Below, one piece after another: positions 1 to 10,609 of a DNA stretch of 36,609 nucleotides. Position 1 is the stretch's first letter, and every line of letters starts with the position of its first letter. The stretch comes from Burkholderiales bacterium. GTDB taxonomy: Bacteria > Pseudomonadota > Gammaproteobacteria > Burkholderiales > Burkholderiaceae_F. Under the pieces are notes generated by a model, which searched no databases, was not told where the DNA came from, and saw only the letters and a list, made by a program, of their open reading frames with translations. Position numbers and translations under genes: made by a program. The DNA is taken from NCBI GenBank assembly GCA_900290335.1, contig OKRD01000097.1:1-36609 (forward strand). The letters run 5' to 3'.

Positions 1-59
1 TGAGGTGGCGGCGGGCTGGGCGATCCGCCGCGCCCGCCGCTTGCTGGTACGCCCCGCCC

Positions 60-2642
60 TCAGTGAACCGTGCGCTCGAACGTGAACGCGCCGTCGCGGA
101 AGTCCACCGGCACCACGTCCTTGGGTCCAATCTTGCCCTCCAGCACGCGCATGGCAAGCGGATTCTCGATCTGCTGCTGGATCGCCCGCTTGAGCGGCCG
201 CGCCCCGTAGAGCGGATCGAACCCGACCTTGGCGATCTCCGCCAACGCCGCGTCGCTTACGACCAGCTTCATTTCTTGCGCCGCCAGCCGGGCCTCGAGC
301 CGGCGCAGCTGGATGCGCGCAATCTCGGCAATCTGCGCCCGGTCCAAGGCCGCGAATACTACGATCTCGTCTATGCGATTGATGAACTCCGGCCGGAAAT
401 GCGAACGCACCTCGCCCATCACGGATTCGCGGATGAGTTCGGGGTCCTGCCCGGCGAGCCGCTGGATCTCGTGGGAACCCAGGTTCGAGGTCATGACGAT
501 CACGGTGTTCTTGAAGTCCACTGTGCGCCCTTGGCCGTCGGTCATTCGCCCATCGTCGAGCACCTGCAGCAGCACGCTGAAGACATCGGCGTGCGCCTTT
601 TCGACCTCGTCGAGCAAGATCACGCAGTAGGGCTTGCGGCGCACGAGCTCAGTGAGCTGCCCGCCCTCCTCGTAACCGACATAGCCGGGAGGGGCACCGA
701 TGAGACGCGCCACCGAGTGCTTTTCCATGTACTCCGACATGTCGATGCGGATCAGGTGCTCCTCGCTGTCGAACAAGAATTCGGACAGCGCCTTGCACAG
801 CTCCGTCTTCCCGACCCCCGTGGGACCCAGGAACAGGAACGAGCCGTAGGGACGGTTGGGGTCGGCCAGTCCCGCGCGGGAGCGCCGGATGGCGTCCGAT
901 ACCAGGCGCACGGCCTCCTCCTGGCCGACCACGCGCTGCCGCAGGCGCTCCTCCATGTGCAGCAGCTTCTCGCGCTCGCCCTGCATCATCTTGGAAACCG
1001 GGATACCGGTTGCCCGCGACACGAGCTCGGCGATCTCCTCGGCGCCGACCTCCTTGCGCAGCAGCTTGAACTCGCGCTTGGACCCCGAAGCCTCGGCTGC
1101 TTTGAGCTGGTTCTCGAGCTGGGGCAGCTTGCCGTATTGGATCTCGGCAAGCTTGTCGAACTGGCCATGGCGCTGCAAGTCGGCCATCTTGGCGCGCAGC
1201 CGGTCGATCTCGGTCTTGATGTTTGCCGCCCCCTGCACCGCGGCCTTCTCCGAGCGCAGCACTTCGTCCAGGTCGGCGTATTCGCGTTCCAGATTGGCGA
1301 TTTCTTCCTCGATGAGGAGCAGGCGCTTGCGGGAGGCTTCGTCGTTTTCCTTCTTGACGGCCTCGCGCTCGATCTTGAGCTGTATCAGGCGCCGGTCGAG
1401 CCGGTCCATCGATTCGGGCTTGGAATCGATTTCCATCTTGATGCGCGCGGCGGCCTCGTCGATCAGGTCGATGGCCTTGTCGGGCAAGAAGCGATCGGTG
1501 ATGTAGCGGTTCGACAGCTCCGCCGCGGCCACGATCGCCGGGTCGGTGATTTCCACGCCGTGATGCAGCTCGTAGCGCTCCTGCAGTCCGCGCAAGATGG
1601 CAATGGTCGATTCCACCGATGGCTCGCCGACGATGATCTTCTGGAAGCGCCGCTCCAGTGCCGCGTCCTTTTCGATGTACTTGCGATACTCGTCGAGGGT
1701 CGTGGCGCCGATGCAATGCAGCTCCCCGCGCGCCAGCGCCGGCTTGAGCATGTTGCCAGCGTCGATCGCCCCCTCGGCCTTGCCCGCCCCGACCATCGTA
1801 TGAATCTCGTCGATGAAGACAATGGTGCGGCCCTCGTCGGCGGCAATCTCCTTCAGCACGGCCTTGAGCCGCTCCTCGAACTCGCCGCGGTACTTGGCGC
1901 CCGCCAGCAAGGCGGCCAGGTCCAGGGTCAAGACGCGCTTGTCCTTGAGCGTCTCGGGAACTTCCCCGTTGACGATGCGCTGCGCCAATCCCTCGACGAT
2001 TGCGGTCTTGCCCACGCCGGGTTCACCAATGAGTACCGGATTGTTCTTGGTGCGCCGCTGCAGGATCTGAATAGAGCGCCGGATCTCGTCGTCGCGGCCG
2101 ATCACCGGATCGAGCTTGCCCGCGCGCGCCCGTTCGGTCAGATCGATCGTGTACTTCTTCAAGGCCTCGCGCTGGCCTTCGGCCTCGGCCGAGCCGACGT
2201 TGGCGCCGCCGCGCACCGCCTCTATGGCCGCCTCCATGCTCTTGCGGCTGGTCCCATGCTCCCGCAGCAGGCGGCCGGCCTCGCCCTTGTCATCGGTCAG
2301 GGCAAGGACGAAGAGCTCGCTGGCGATATACGCGTCGCCGCGCTTTTGCGCCTCTTTTTCCGTCTGGTTGAGCAGGCCCAGCAGCTCGCGGCTGATCTGT
2401 ACCTGTCCGTCGATGCCCTGCACCTGGGGCAGGCGCTTGAGCGCGGCTTCGACGGCGGTGCCCAGCGGTCCGACCGCGACCCCGGCGCGCTGCAGCAGCG
2501 AGCGGGCCGAGCCGTCGTCCTGGCGCAGCATCGCCGCGAGCAGGTGCACCGGCTCGATGTACTGCTGGTCATTGCCCAGGGCTATCGACTGGGCGTCGGC
2601 CAGGGCTTCCTGAAAGCGCGTGGTGAGCTTGTCTTGGCGCAT
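60..2642 (-). CDS. clpB: ATP-dependent chaperone ClpB
   Basis: 860 aa ORF with N-terminal repeat domain, two AAA+ Walker A motifs ([16 protein letters not shown]), coiled-coil middle domain and [13 protein letters not shown] motif. Confidence 0.98.
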   Translation of the reverse strand: MRQDKLTTRFQEALADAQSIALGNDQQYIEPVHLLAAMLRQDDGSARSLLQRAGVAVGPLGTAVEAALKRLPQVQGIDGQVQISRELLGLLNQTEKEAQKRGDAYIASELFVLALTDDKGEAGRLLREHGTSRKSMEAAIEAVRGGANVGSAEAEGQREALKKYTIDLTERARAGKLDPVIGRDDEIRRSIQILQRRTKNNPVLIGEPGVGKTAIVEGLAQRIVNGEVPETLKDKRVLTLDLAALLAGAKYRGEFEERLKAVLKEIAADEGRTIVFIDEIHTMVGAGKAEGAIDAGNMLKPALARGELHCIGATTLDEYRKYIEKDAALERRFQKIIVGEPSVESTIAILRGLQERYELHHGVEITDPAIVAAAELSNRYITDRFLPDKAIDLIDEAAARIKMEIDSKPESMDRLDRRLIQLKIEREAVKKENDEASRKRLLLIEEEIANLEREYADLDEVLRSEKAAVQGAANIKTEIDRLRAKMADLQRHGQFDKLAEIQYGKLPQLENQLKAAEASGSKREFKLLRKEVGAEEIAELVSRATGIPVSKMMQGEREKLLHMEERLRQRVVGQEEAVRLVSDAIRRSRAGLADPNRPYGSFLFLGPTGVGKTELCKALSEFLFDSEEHLIRIDMSEYMEKHSVARLIGAPPGYVGYEEGGQLTELVRRKPYCVILLDEVEKAHADVFSVLLQVLDDGRMTDGQGRTVDFKNTVIVMTSNLGSHEIQRLAGQDPELIRESVMGEVRSHFRPEFINRIDEIVVFAALDRAQIAEIARIQLRRLEARLAAQEMKLVVSDAALAEIAKVGFDPLYGARPLKRAIQQQIENPLAMRVLEGKIGPKDVVPVDFRDGAFTFERTVH

Positions 2643-2748
2643 GAGAGTCTTTGTCGTTGTCTATGGAAATTGCGCGGTCGTGACCGGCTTGGCCAGGCTC
2701 GGACCAACCTTGCCGGCCCCGGATCGGTACAACCCTGATGAGGACAAG

Positions 2749-2775
2749 GTTGGGGGTGCAAGCGCGAAATTCAAG
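2749..2775 (-). promoter_or_regulatory. putative sigma-32 (heat shock) promoter of clpB
   Basis: Reverse strand reads CTTGAA-(13 nt)-CCCCCAAC, close to the sigma-32 consensus CTTGAA-N13-15-CCCCATNT, about 107 nt upstream of the clpB start. Confidence 0.6.
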
Positions 2776-2806
2776 GTTGCCACCGCGCCAAGCCTCCCCT
2801 CTCGAT

Positions 2807-2838
2807 GAAAAACCCCCGGCCAGCTCCGCCGGCGGGTG
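2807..2838 (-). terminator. putative rho-independent terminator after moaE
   Basis: Reverse strand: CACCCGCCGGCGGAGCTGGCCGGGGG followed by TTTTT; imperfect GC-rich stem plus T-run downstream of moaE. Confidence 0.45.
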
Positions 2839-2897
2839 CCCACGCGGTCAGCTACCCTGGCGCCCCAAGAATCGGTCGCGGCCAGTGCCGTCGCCCC

Positions 2898-3383
2898 TTA
2901 CCGCTCGGGCGGCGCCGCTGCCGGGCCGCGATGCCACTGTTCTCGGGCCCGTTCATCGCTGTCCCGGGCCTCTACCCAGCGCGCGCCCTTGCCGCCGGAT
3001 TCGCGCTTCCAAAACGGCGCCTGAGTCTTGAGATAGTCGATGATGAAGCGGCAGGCGTCGAAAGCCGCGTCCCGATGGCTGCTGGCCGTTGCCACGAGCA
3101 CGATCCGCTCGCCCGGGCGCAGCGCGCCGACGCGGTGAATCACGCGCACCCGTATCAGATCCCATCGCGCGAGGGCCTGCTCGACGATGTCTTGCAGGCT
3201 GCGCTCGGTCATGCCCGGATAGTGCTCGAGGGTGATTTGCTCGACGGGAAAATCACCGCTGAAATCGCGCGCTATGCCCACGAAGCTCACGACCGCCCCG
3301 GTCGCCGCGCCGCCCAGAGCGTCGATTTCGGCACCCGGATCGAAATCCTCCTGCTGAACGCTTATCTGCCACCGCTGTGCCAT
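2898..3383 (-). CDS. moaE: molybdopterin synthase catalytic subunit MoaE
   Basis: MoaE-type sequence (AVVSFVGIARDF, LEHYPGMTERSL, VLVATASSHRDAAFDACRFIIDYLKTQAPFWKRE). Confidence 0.95.
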   Translation of the reverse strand: MAQRWQISVQQEDFDPGAEIDALGGAATGAVVSFVGIARDFSGDFPVEQITLEHYPGMTERSLQDIVEQALARWDLIRVRVIHRVGALRPGERIVLVATASSHRDAAFDACRFIIDYLKTQAPFWKRESGGKGARWVEARDSDERAREQWHRGPAAAPPER

Positions 3384-3420
3384 CCGCGCTCCCGCCCTTG
3401 GGGCCGACCTGCGCTGCCCG

Positions 3421-3678
3421 TCAACCGCCGGTCACCGGCGGAAAGAACGCCACTTCCGCGCCGTCGTGCAGCCTGGTCTCGTCCGGACTCACCACCTGAT
3501 CGAGCGCGATGCGAATCGGCTGCACCATGGAAAAAGCGCTCGACCAGGGTTCGCCGCGCAAGACGAGCCAGCTGCGAAGCTGTCCCACGCTGGTGACCGT
3601 CGCCGGCGGTTCGACGACTTCGCGCGTCCGGCCCACCGCCTCGCGCAAACGCGCAAAATACAAAATCGTCACTTGCAT
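3421..3678 (-). CDS. moaD: molybdopterin synthase sulfur carrier subunit MoaD (start at MQVTILYFARLREAVG)
   Basis: Ubiquitin-like small protein ending in the diagnostic C-terminal Gly-Gly (FFPPVTGG*); internal Met start chosen over the longer ORF to 3744. Confidence 0.92.
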   Translation of the reverse strand: MQVTILYFARLREAVGRTREVVEPPATVTSVGQLRSWLVLRGEPWSSAFSMVQPIRIALDQVVSPDETRLHDGAEVAFFPPVTGG

Positions 3679-3744
3679 GATAGGGCACTCGATGCCTGGG
3701 TGCTTGGTCCGGCTGCCGCCGCGCTGGCGAGGGCCCGGGCGCAA

Positions 3745-4947
3745 CTACGCCGGGCCCGTCAGCTCCGAAAAAGACAGAAAACGAACGCTTTGCCCGCGCT
3801 TGACCGGCGTAGCCGGCGGCAGATCGACGAGCCCGTCGGCCCACGTCACGGAGCTTAGCAGCGAGGAATTCTGGCTGGGGAACAGATCCAGCCCACCGGA
3901 ATCGTTGAGGCGCACGCGCAGGAACTCGCGCCGGGCGTTGTCGGCCGCGCGCTCGAAATCCGCGCGCAACGGCACGGCCTTGGGCGCCACATCGCGCACC
4001 CCCAGGCGGCGCAGCAGGAACGGGCGCACCAGCAGGACGAAGGTGACAAAGGCCGACACCGGATTGCCGGGCAACCCGATGAAGGGCACCTCGCGCACCC
4101 GCCCGAACGCCAGCGGTCTGCCGGGCTTCATGGCAATCTGCCACAGCTGCAATTCGCCCAACGCGGCCAGGGCCGCCTTGACGTGGTCCTCCTCCCCGAC
4201 CGATACCCCACCCGAGCTCAGAATCAAGTCGGCGTCGCCGGCCGCGTCCTCGAGCGCCTTGCGTGTCGCTTCGAGCCGGTCGGGGACGATTCCCATGTCA
4301 CGCACGTAGCAACCCAGCGTCTCGAGCAAACCGGTCAGGACGAAGCGGTTGGAGTTGTAGATGCGCCCGGGCGCGCGCGCCTCCCCGGGCATCGCCAGCT
4401 CGTCGCCGGTGCATAGCAGCGCCACGCGGGGGCGCCGGACCACCGCCAGATGAGCCACGCCCACCGAAGCGGCGATGCCCAGATGCTGCGCCCGCAGCGC
4501 CGCCCCGGCGGGCAATGCCACCGCGCCGCGGGCGATGTCGCTGCCGACGCGCCGGATCCACTGGCCAGGCTTGGGAGCCTCCAGGATGACGACGTTTTCG
4601 CCCTCGGCACGCGTGGCCTCCTGCATCACGACGGCGTCGCTGCCCTCGGGTATCGGGGCACCGGTGAAAATACGCGCTGCCGCGGCCGCCGGCAGTTGGC
4701 TCGGGCCCTGGCCCGCCGCAATCCGCAGGCGCACGGGGAGCGTTGCCGGGATCTGCCCCAGGTCGCCGCAACGAACAGCATAGCCATCCATCTGCGAGTT
4801 ATCCAGCGGCGGCACGTCAACGAGCGCGACCACGGGTCGCGCCAGCACGCGCCCGCCGCCCGCCTGGGTCGGCAGCTCCTCAGTCCCGGCCAGCGGCTGC
4901 GCCGCCGCCAGCATGCGCTCCTGAGCTTGTTCGATGGTCAGCACCAC
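3745..4947 (-). CDS. moeA: molybdopterin molybdenumtransferase MoeA
   Basis: 400 aa; motifs DNSQMDGYAVR, FTGAPIPEGSDAVVMQE, SSGGVSVGEEDHVK, GLPGNPVSAFVTF. Confidence 0.97.
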   Translation of the reverse strand: MVLTIEQAQERMLAAAQPLAGTEELPTQAGGGRVLARPVVALVDVPPLDNSQMDGYAVRCGDLGQIPATLPVRLRIAAGQGPSQLPAAAAARIFTGAPIPEGSDAVVMQEATRAEGENVVILEAPKPGQWIRRVGSDIARGAVALPAGAALRAQHLGIAASVGVAHLAVVRRPRVALLCTGDELAMPGEARAPGRIYNSNRFVLTGLLETLGCYVRDMGIVPDRLEATRKALEDAAGDADLILSSGGVSVGEEDHVKAALAALGELQLWQIAMKPGRPLAFGRVREVPFIGLPGNPVSAFVTFVLLVRPFLLRRLGVRDVAPKAVPLRADFERAADNARREFLRVRLNDSGGLDLFPSQNSSLLSSVTWADGLVDLPPATPVKRGQSVRFLSFSELTGPA

Positions 4948-5486
4948 GGCACCTCGAGGTGAATCGCGATGAATCGGGCAATCGCGTCGATATCGTTGAG
5001 ATCGAGCACCGGCACCGATGATTGTATCGATCCGGCCGGCGCCTGGTCCGACGCCAGCGCGATCACCGCCGGCGCCGCGCTGGCCGCTTGCCCGGGCCCA
5101 GCGGGCCGATCGGGATCTTGCGCGCCGCGGTCCCGGCGCACTTCGATGAACGGTATGCCCGCCTGCCCGCGGTAGCCCTCGACCAGCACCAGCTCGCAGG
5201 GATCGAGCCGGGCCAACTGGCGCAGCAGTTCCGTGCCCGGCGCGGGCGCGGGCGCGTCTTCATCGCTCAGCAGCGCCCAGCGCTGCCCCGATGCGATCAG
5301 CACTTGGGCCGCGCCGGCGGCGCGGAAACGGTACGAGTCCTTGCCGGGTCGATCGATATCGAAGCCGTGGTGGGCATGCTTGATGGCCGCCACTCGCAGG
5401 CCGGCGCGGGAAAAGCGCGCGATCAGGCGCTCGATCAGCGTGGTCTTGCCTGCGCCGGAACTGCCGACGAATCCGATTGCCTTCAA
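4938..5486 (-). CDS. mobB: molybdopterin-guanine dinucleotide biosynthesis adaptor protein MobB
   Basis: MKAIGFVGSSGAGKTTLIERLI P-loop, KHAHHGFDIDRPGKDSYRFRAAGA motif; overlaps the moeA start. Confidence 0.93.
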   Translation of the reverse strand: MKAIGFVGSSGAGKTTLIERLIARFSRAGLRVAAIKHAHHGFDIDRPGKDSYRFRAAGAAQVLIASGQRWALLSDEDAPAPAPGTELLRQLARLDPCELVLVEGYRGQAGIPFIEVRRDRGAQDPDRPAGPGQAASAAPAVIALASDQAPAGSIQSSVPVLDLNDIDAIARFIAIHLEVPWC

Positions 5487-5557
5487 GAGGGCCCCCTGGG
5501 TCTGCGGCAGAGGTCGGAGTCGAGTCGCGCGCGGCTTGGGGTCGGCGGCACTGCGCG

Positions 5558-6964
5558 CTACAGCGCATGCGCCTGCAAGAACTGGCGCAGCCGCTCGGGG
5601 TCGGCCGCAAGCTGTTCATAGCGCTGCGGCAACTGCTCGATGTCCCGAAACGCGGCCGGCCGCTCCGGGTCCCGGCCGATCGCCTCGCGGATCGTCTCGG
5701 CAAATTTTGCGGGCAGGGCCGTCTCCAGGCAAACCATCGGTATACCGGCGCGGCGATGCTCGCGCGCCACCTTCACGCCGTCGGCGGTGTGCGGATCGAG
5801 TATGCGCCGGTCGTGCTCGTATTGGCGACGGATCGTCGCCAGGCGGTCGGCATGGAAGCTGCGTCCCGAGGCAAATCCGCTGGCCACGACCGCACTCCAG
5901 AACGGCGTGTCCTTTAGCTCGAAGGAGCCTTGCGTGTCGACCTGCCACCACAATTCGCGCAGGGCGGCCGGATCGCGACCGACGATGTCGAAGATGAAGC
6001 GCTCGAAGTTCGATGCCTTGGAGATGTCCATGGACGGACTGCTCGTGGCATGGGTCTGCGCCCCAGGCCGCACGCGATAGCGGCCGCTGCGGAAGAACTC
6101 GTCGAGCACGTCATTCTCGTTGGTGGCCACCACGAGGCGCCCGATCGGCAGACCCATTTGGCGCGCGATCCAGCCAGCCAGCACGTTGCCGAAGTTGCCC
6201 GACGGAACGCAAAAGTCGACCTCCTGGGACTCGTCGGCCGTCACCGCGAAGTACCCGCGGAAGTAATACACCACCTGCGCCACGATTCGCGCCCAGTTGA
6301 TGGAATTGACCGCTCCCAGACGGTGGCGCCGCTTGAATGCCAGGTCCGACCCGATCGCCTTCACGAGATCCTGGCAGTCGTCGAAGCTGCCCTCGATGGC
6401 AAGGTTGAAGATGTTCGCATCCTGCAGCGAATACATCTGCGCCCGCTGGAAGGCGCTCATCCGTCCCAGCGGCGAGAGCATGAACACGCGCACCCGCGGC
6501 CGCCCGCGAAGCGCGACCTCGGCCGCCGAACCGGTGTCGCCGGACGTAGCCCCGAGGATGTTGAGATTCTCCCCGCGATGGGCAAGCTCCTCCTCGAACA
6601 GGCTCCCCAGCAACTGCATCGCGATGTCCTTGAAGGCCAGGGTCGGCCCATTGGAGAGCTGCAGCAGGTGCATCCCGGGCTCGATCTCGACCACCGGAGT
6701 GATGCTCTGGCTGCCGAAGATGGCCGGCGTATACGTGGCCCGCACCAGCCGCGTCAGCGCCGAGGGCTCGTAGTCGTCGGCGTACAGCCACAGCACTTCC
6801 CGCGCCAAGTCGGCATAGGACAGAGGGCGCCAGCGCGCCAGGACCGAAGTCACGCGCGGATAGCGCGAGGGCACAACTAGGCCCCCGTCGGGCGCCAGCC
6901 CTTCGAGCAGCACCTCGCGAAAGCGCGCCGGAGCCATGTTGCCGCGGGTGGAGAGGTATTGCAT
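5558..6964 (-). CDS. thrC: threonine synthase
   Basis: 468 aa; MQYLSTRG start, SNGPTLAFKDIAMQLLG PLP-lysine motif, GATSGDTGSAA, VPSGNFGNVLAG. Confidence 0.97.
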   Translation of the reverse strand: MQYLSTRGNMAPARFREVLLEGLAPDGGLVVPSRYPRVTSVLARWRPLSYADLAREVLWLYADDYEPSALTRLVRATYTPAIFGSQSITPVVEIEPGMHLLQLSNGPTLAFKDIAMQLLGSLFEEELAHRGENLNILGATSGDTGSAAEVALRGRPRVRVFMLSPLGRMSAFQRAQMYSLQDANIFNLAIEGSFDDCQDLVKAIGSDLAFKRRHRLGAVNSINWARIVAQVVYYFRGYFAVTADESQEVDFCVPSGNFGNVLAGWIARQMGLPIGRLVVATNENDVLDEFFRSGRYRVRPGAQTHATSSPSMDISKASNFERFIFDIVGRDPAALRELWWQVDTQGSFELKDTPFWSAVVASGFASGRSFHADRLATIRRQYEHDRRILDPHTADGVKVAREHRRAGIPMVCLETALPAKFAETIREAIGRDPERPAAFRDIEQLPQRYEQLAADPERLRQFLQAHAL

Positions 6965-6977
6965 CGTCGCCGATTCC

Positions 6978-8288
6978 TCAGGCCAGGGATTCCTGGCGAA
7001 TCCGGATCACCGGCGCCAGCACGGTTTCCAGGGCTTCGATGCGCCGCAGGGCAACATTGACGTCACGCTCCCACGCCTCGTGCGTCAGCATGATCACGTC
7101 GGCTTGGTTCTCGCCCTCTGCCGGCTCGCGCTGAAACAGTGCGTCGATCGAGATCCGGCAATCGGCGAGGATGCGCGCAATGTCGGCCAGCACGCCGGGC
7201 TGGTCGGCAACGCGCATGCGAAAGTAATACGAGGTGAGCGTGTCTTCGATCGACAGCCAGGGCAGGCGCAACATCGAATCGGGCTGGAAGGCCAGGTGCG
7301 GCACGCGGTCGTCGGGATCGGCCGTGTGCATGCGCGTGACATCGACCAGATCGGCCACTACGGCCGACGCCGTCGGCTCCGATCCGGCGCCGGGCCCGTA
7401 ATACATGGTGGTTCCGACCGCGTCGCCCTTGACCAGAACGGCGTTCATCGCCCCTTCGACGTTGGCGAGCAGCCGCTGCATCGGCACCAAGGTCGGATGG
7501 ACCCGCAGTTCCACCCCGCCCGGCGTCAGCCGCGTTATGCCCAGCAGCTTGATGCGATAGCCCAGCTGTTCGGCATACCGGATGTCGACCGCTGCCAGAT
7601 CGGCGATACCCTCGACGTGCGCCGCGTCGAAGCGTATCGGCACACCGAAGGCGATCGCCGAAAGAATCGCGATCTTGTGGGCGGCATCGGTCCCGTTGAT
7701 GTCAAAACTCGGATCGGCCTCGGCGTAGCCGAGCTCCTGTGCCTGGCCAAGCGCTGCCTCGAACGTGGCCCCCGTGTCGCGCATGCGCGAGAGTATGTAG
7801 TTGCTCGTGCCGTTGATGATGCCGGCGATCCACTCGATGCGGTTGCCGGTCAGCCCTTCGCGCAGCGCCTTGATGATGGGGATGCCGCCGCCGACGGCGG
7901 CCTCGAACGCCACCATCACGCCCATCTTTCGCGCCGCGTCAAATATCTCGTTGCCGTGCACCGCGAGCAGCGCCTTGTTGGCCGTGACAACATGCTTGTC
8001 ATGGGCGATGGCATCGAGCACCAGCGCCCGGGCGGGCTCGTACCCCCCGATCAGCTCGACAACGATGTCGATATCCGGGCTGCGCACCACCTCCTGCAGG
8101 CGATCGGTGACCGGCACCGCATCGGCGATCAGCGCCCGCGCCCGCGCCACGTCGCGCACCGCCACCATCGCGATTTCGATGCCGCGACCGGCCCGCCGGC
8201 GTATCACCTCCTGATTGCGCTGCAATACATTGAAGGTCCCCCGGCCAACGGTGCCCAGGCCCAGCAAGCCAACTCGTATTGGTTTCAT
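6978..8288 (-). CDS. hom: homoserine dehydrogenase (ACT domain)
   Basis: GLLGLGTVGRGTF Rossmann motif, VTANKALLA, AAVGGGIPIIKALREGL, GIINGTSNYIL. Confidence 0.97.
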   Translation of the reverse strand: MKPIRVGLLGLGTVGRGTFNVLQRNQEVIRRRAGRGIEIAMVAVRDVARARALIADAVPVTDRLQEVVRSPDIDIVVELIGGYEPARALVLDAIAHDKHVVTANKALLAVHGNEIFDAARKMGVMVAFEAAVGGGIPIIKALREGLTGNRIEWIAGIINGTSNYILSRMRDTGATFEAALGQAQELGYAEADPSFDINGTDAAHKIAILSAIAFGVPIRFDAAHVEGIADLAAVDIRYAEQLGYRIKLLGITRLTPGGVELRVHPTLVPMQRLLANVEGAMNAVLVKGDAVGTTMYYGPGAGSEPTASAVVADLVDVTRMHTADPDDRVPHLAFQPDSMLRLPWLSIEDTLTSYYFRMRVADQPGVLADIARILADCRISIDALFQREPAEGENQADVIMLTHEAWERDVNVALRRIEALETVLAPVIRIRQESLA

Positions 8289-8319
8289 CGGTTTTTCTCG
8301 GGGGCAGCCCCCATCGTTG

Positions 8320-9528
8320 CTACGCGGCCTTGACCGTCATCCCGTCACGGCGAAACATGTCGCGAATTCCGCGCACCGCCTGCCGGATCCGCAACTCGTT
8401 CTCGATCAGCGCAAAGCGCACGTGGTTGTCCCCGTACTCGCCAAAGCCGATGCCGGGCGAGACCGCCACCTTGGCCTCAGCCAGCAGCTTCTTGGAAAAT
8501 TCCAGCGAGCCCATATTGGCATATGGGGTCGGGATCTGGGCCCATACGTACATCGATGCCTTGGGAACCTCGACCATCCATCCGATCTCGTGCAGCCCCT
8601 TGACCAGCACGTCGCGCCGGCGCAGGTACTGCTGGGCGATTTCGCGCACGCAGTCCTGCGGACCCTCGAGCGCAGCGATGGAGGCCACCTGGATCGGCGT
8701 GAAGGTGCCGTAGTCGTGGTAGCTCTTGATGCGAGCCAGCGCGGCGACCAGATCGCGGTTGCCGACCATGAAGCCGATGCGCCAGCCCGCCATGTTGTAG
8801 CTCTTGCTCAGCGTGAAGAATTCCACGGCGACCTCCCGCGCCCCCGGGATCTGCATGATCGACGGTGCCCGTTCGCCTTCGAAGACGATGTCGGCGTACG
8901 CCAGATCGTGGACGACATAGATCGAGTGCTCGCGCGCCAGCGCGATGACGCGGCCGAAGAAGTCCAGGTCGACGCACTGCGCCGTGGGGTTGCTCGGAAA
9001 GCCCATCACGATCATGCGCGGCTTGGGCAGGGACTCGCGGATCGCGCGTTCGAGCTCGCCGAAAAAGTCCACGCCCGGGGTCATCTGCACCGAGCGGATG
9101 TCGGCCCCGGCAATGATCGCGCCGTAGATGTGGATCGGATAGCTCGGGTTGGGCACCAGCACAGTGTCGCCCCGATCGAGCGTGGCCAGCATCAGGTGCG
9201 CCAGACCCTCCTTGGAGCCGATCGTGACGATGGCCTCGGTTTCGGGATCGAATTCGACCTGGTAACGGTCGCGATACCAGTTGCTGATGGCGCGGCGCAG
9301 CCGCGGAATGCCCTTGGATACCGAATAGCCATGGGTATGGGGGCGCTGCACCGAATCGAGCAATTTCTGCACGATATGGGATGGCGTGGGCCCATCCGGA
9401 TTGCCCATGCTCATGTCGACGATGTCTTCCCCACGGCGTCGGGCCGCCATCTTGAGCTCGCCGGTAATATTGAACACGTACGGGGGCAGGCGCGTCAGGC
9501 GCGAAAACTCCGGCATTTGGTGAACCAT
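8320..9528 (-). CDS. PLP-dependent aminotransferase, alanine/AlaC-like (class I/II)
   Basis: Aminotransferase I/II signature, [28 protein letters not shown]; located beside hom-thrC. Confidence 0.9.
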   Translation of the reverse strand: MVHQMPEFSRLTRLPPYVFNITGELKMAARRRGEDIVDMSMGNPDGPTPSHIVQKLLDSVQRPHTHGYSVSKGIPRLRRAISNWYRDRYQVEFDPETEAIVTIGSKEGLAHLMLATLDRGDTVLVPNPSYPIHIYGAIIAGADIRSVQMTPGVDFFGELERAIRESLPKPRMIVMGFPSNPTAQCVDLDFFGRVIALAREHSIYVVHDLAYADIVFEGERAPSIMQIPGAREVAVEFFTLSKSYNMAGWRIGFMVGNRDLVAALARIKSYHDYGTFTPIQVASIAALEGPQDCVREIAQQYLRRRDVLVKGLHEIGWMVEVPKASMYVWAQIPTPYANMGSLEFSKKLLAEAKVAVSPGIGFGEYGDNHVRFALIENELRIRQAVRGIRDMFRRDGMTVKAA

Positions 9529-9694
9529 TAAATCCCCATGACAAGCGCCGCGCCAAAACCACGACGGATGCGTCGACTCCAGAAAGCGGCCCTTCCGCGT
9601 GCCGGCTGCCGGCAGCGCGATTTAGCTGCATAATTTACCTGATCTGCGCCGCGCAACCCCGGGACTCATCCGCGGCGCGGCGCGCGGAGCGCGA

Positions 9695-10096
9695 TTGAAG
9701 CTGCACGCCCAGGCGCCGTCGACCCTAAACACCGTAACCGCCTACGGAGCGGACTACATTGAGGTCAATCGGGTCCGGCATGCCGGCTCGCTGATCTTCG
9801 CGCCCGATTCGCCGATCCGGACATGGGAGGCGAGCGCTTTCGAGCGGCTGCGGGCCGAGCATTTCGTGCCGGTACTCGAGCTCCAGCCCGAGCTGGTGCT
9901 CATCGGCACGGGCGCCAGCCAGCGCTTTCCGGCGCCCCAGATCACCTTGCTGCTGGCGCAGGCGGGGGTCGGTTTTGAAATCATGGATACTGCGGCAGCC
10001 TGCCGGACCTTCAATATCCTGACGGCCGAAGGCCGGCGGGTCGTCGGCGCCTTCCTGGCCCGAGCGGCGACCTCCACTAACGGGAGCCTGGCGTGA
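9695..10096 (+). CDS. Mth938-like domain-containing protein (DUF498 family)
   Basis: 133 aa; GSLIFAPDSPIRTWEA, LVLIGTGASQRFP, FEIMDTAAACRTFNILTAEGRRVVGAFL pattern. Confidence 0.85.
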   Translation: MKLHAQAPSTLNTVTAYGADYIEVNRVRHAGSLIFAPDSPIRTWEASAFERLRAEHFVPVLELQPELVLIGTGASQRFPAPQITLLLAQAGVGFEIMDTAAACRTFNILTAEGRRVVGAFLARAATSTNGSLA

Positions 10097-10569
10097 ACAG
10101 TGGCAGAACCATTGTGCTTGATCGAACGGTGCCGGATTTTTCCACCAACTCCACCGCCGGCGTGTTCCGCCTGTCGCAGCAGCGCGGCCACATCGTGGTG
10201 CTGTATTTCTATCCCAAGGACAATACGCCCGGATGCACCACCGAATCCCAGGACTTTGCCGCAGCCAACGACAAGTTCGCTGCCGCCGGCGCCCGCATCA
10301 TCGGCGTGTCGCGCGATTCGCTGGCCTCGCATGAGAAGTTTCGGGCCAAGTACGAGCTGCCCTTCGAACTGGCCTGCGATGCCGACGAATCCCTGTGCAC
10401 GCTCTTTGCCGTGATCAAGCAAAAGAAGATGTATGGAAAATCGGTGCGCGGCATCGAGCGCAGCACCTTTTTGATAGACGCTCAGGGCGTCTTGCGGCGC
10501 GAGTGGCGCGGGCTCAAGGTCGCGGGTCACGTCGACGAGGTGCTGCAGGCCGTCCTGGCGCTGGCCTAA
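10093..10569 (+). CDS. bcp: thioredoxin-dependent peroxiredoxin, Bcp type
   Basis: YFYPKDNTPGCTTESQDF active-site motif; GTG start overlaps the upstream stop codon by 4 nt. Confidence 0.94.
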   Translation: MNSGRTIVLDRTVPDFSTNSTAGVFRLSQQRGHIVVLYFYPKDNTPGCTTESQDFAAANDKFAAAGARIIGVSRDSLASHEKFRAKYELPFELACDADESLCTLFAVIKQKKMYGKSVRGIERSTFLIDAQGVLRREWRGLKVAGHVDEVLQAVLALA

Positions 10570-10609
10570 CCCCCCTTCCGATCAACCCTTCAACGAGCAA
10601 CTCCCGCGC

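Noticed and set aside
63-2738. 891 aa plus-strand ORF opposite clpB
   Set aside because: Shadow ORF from high GC3; low-complexity translation with no recognisable domain, whereas minus-strand ClpB is unambiguous.
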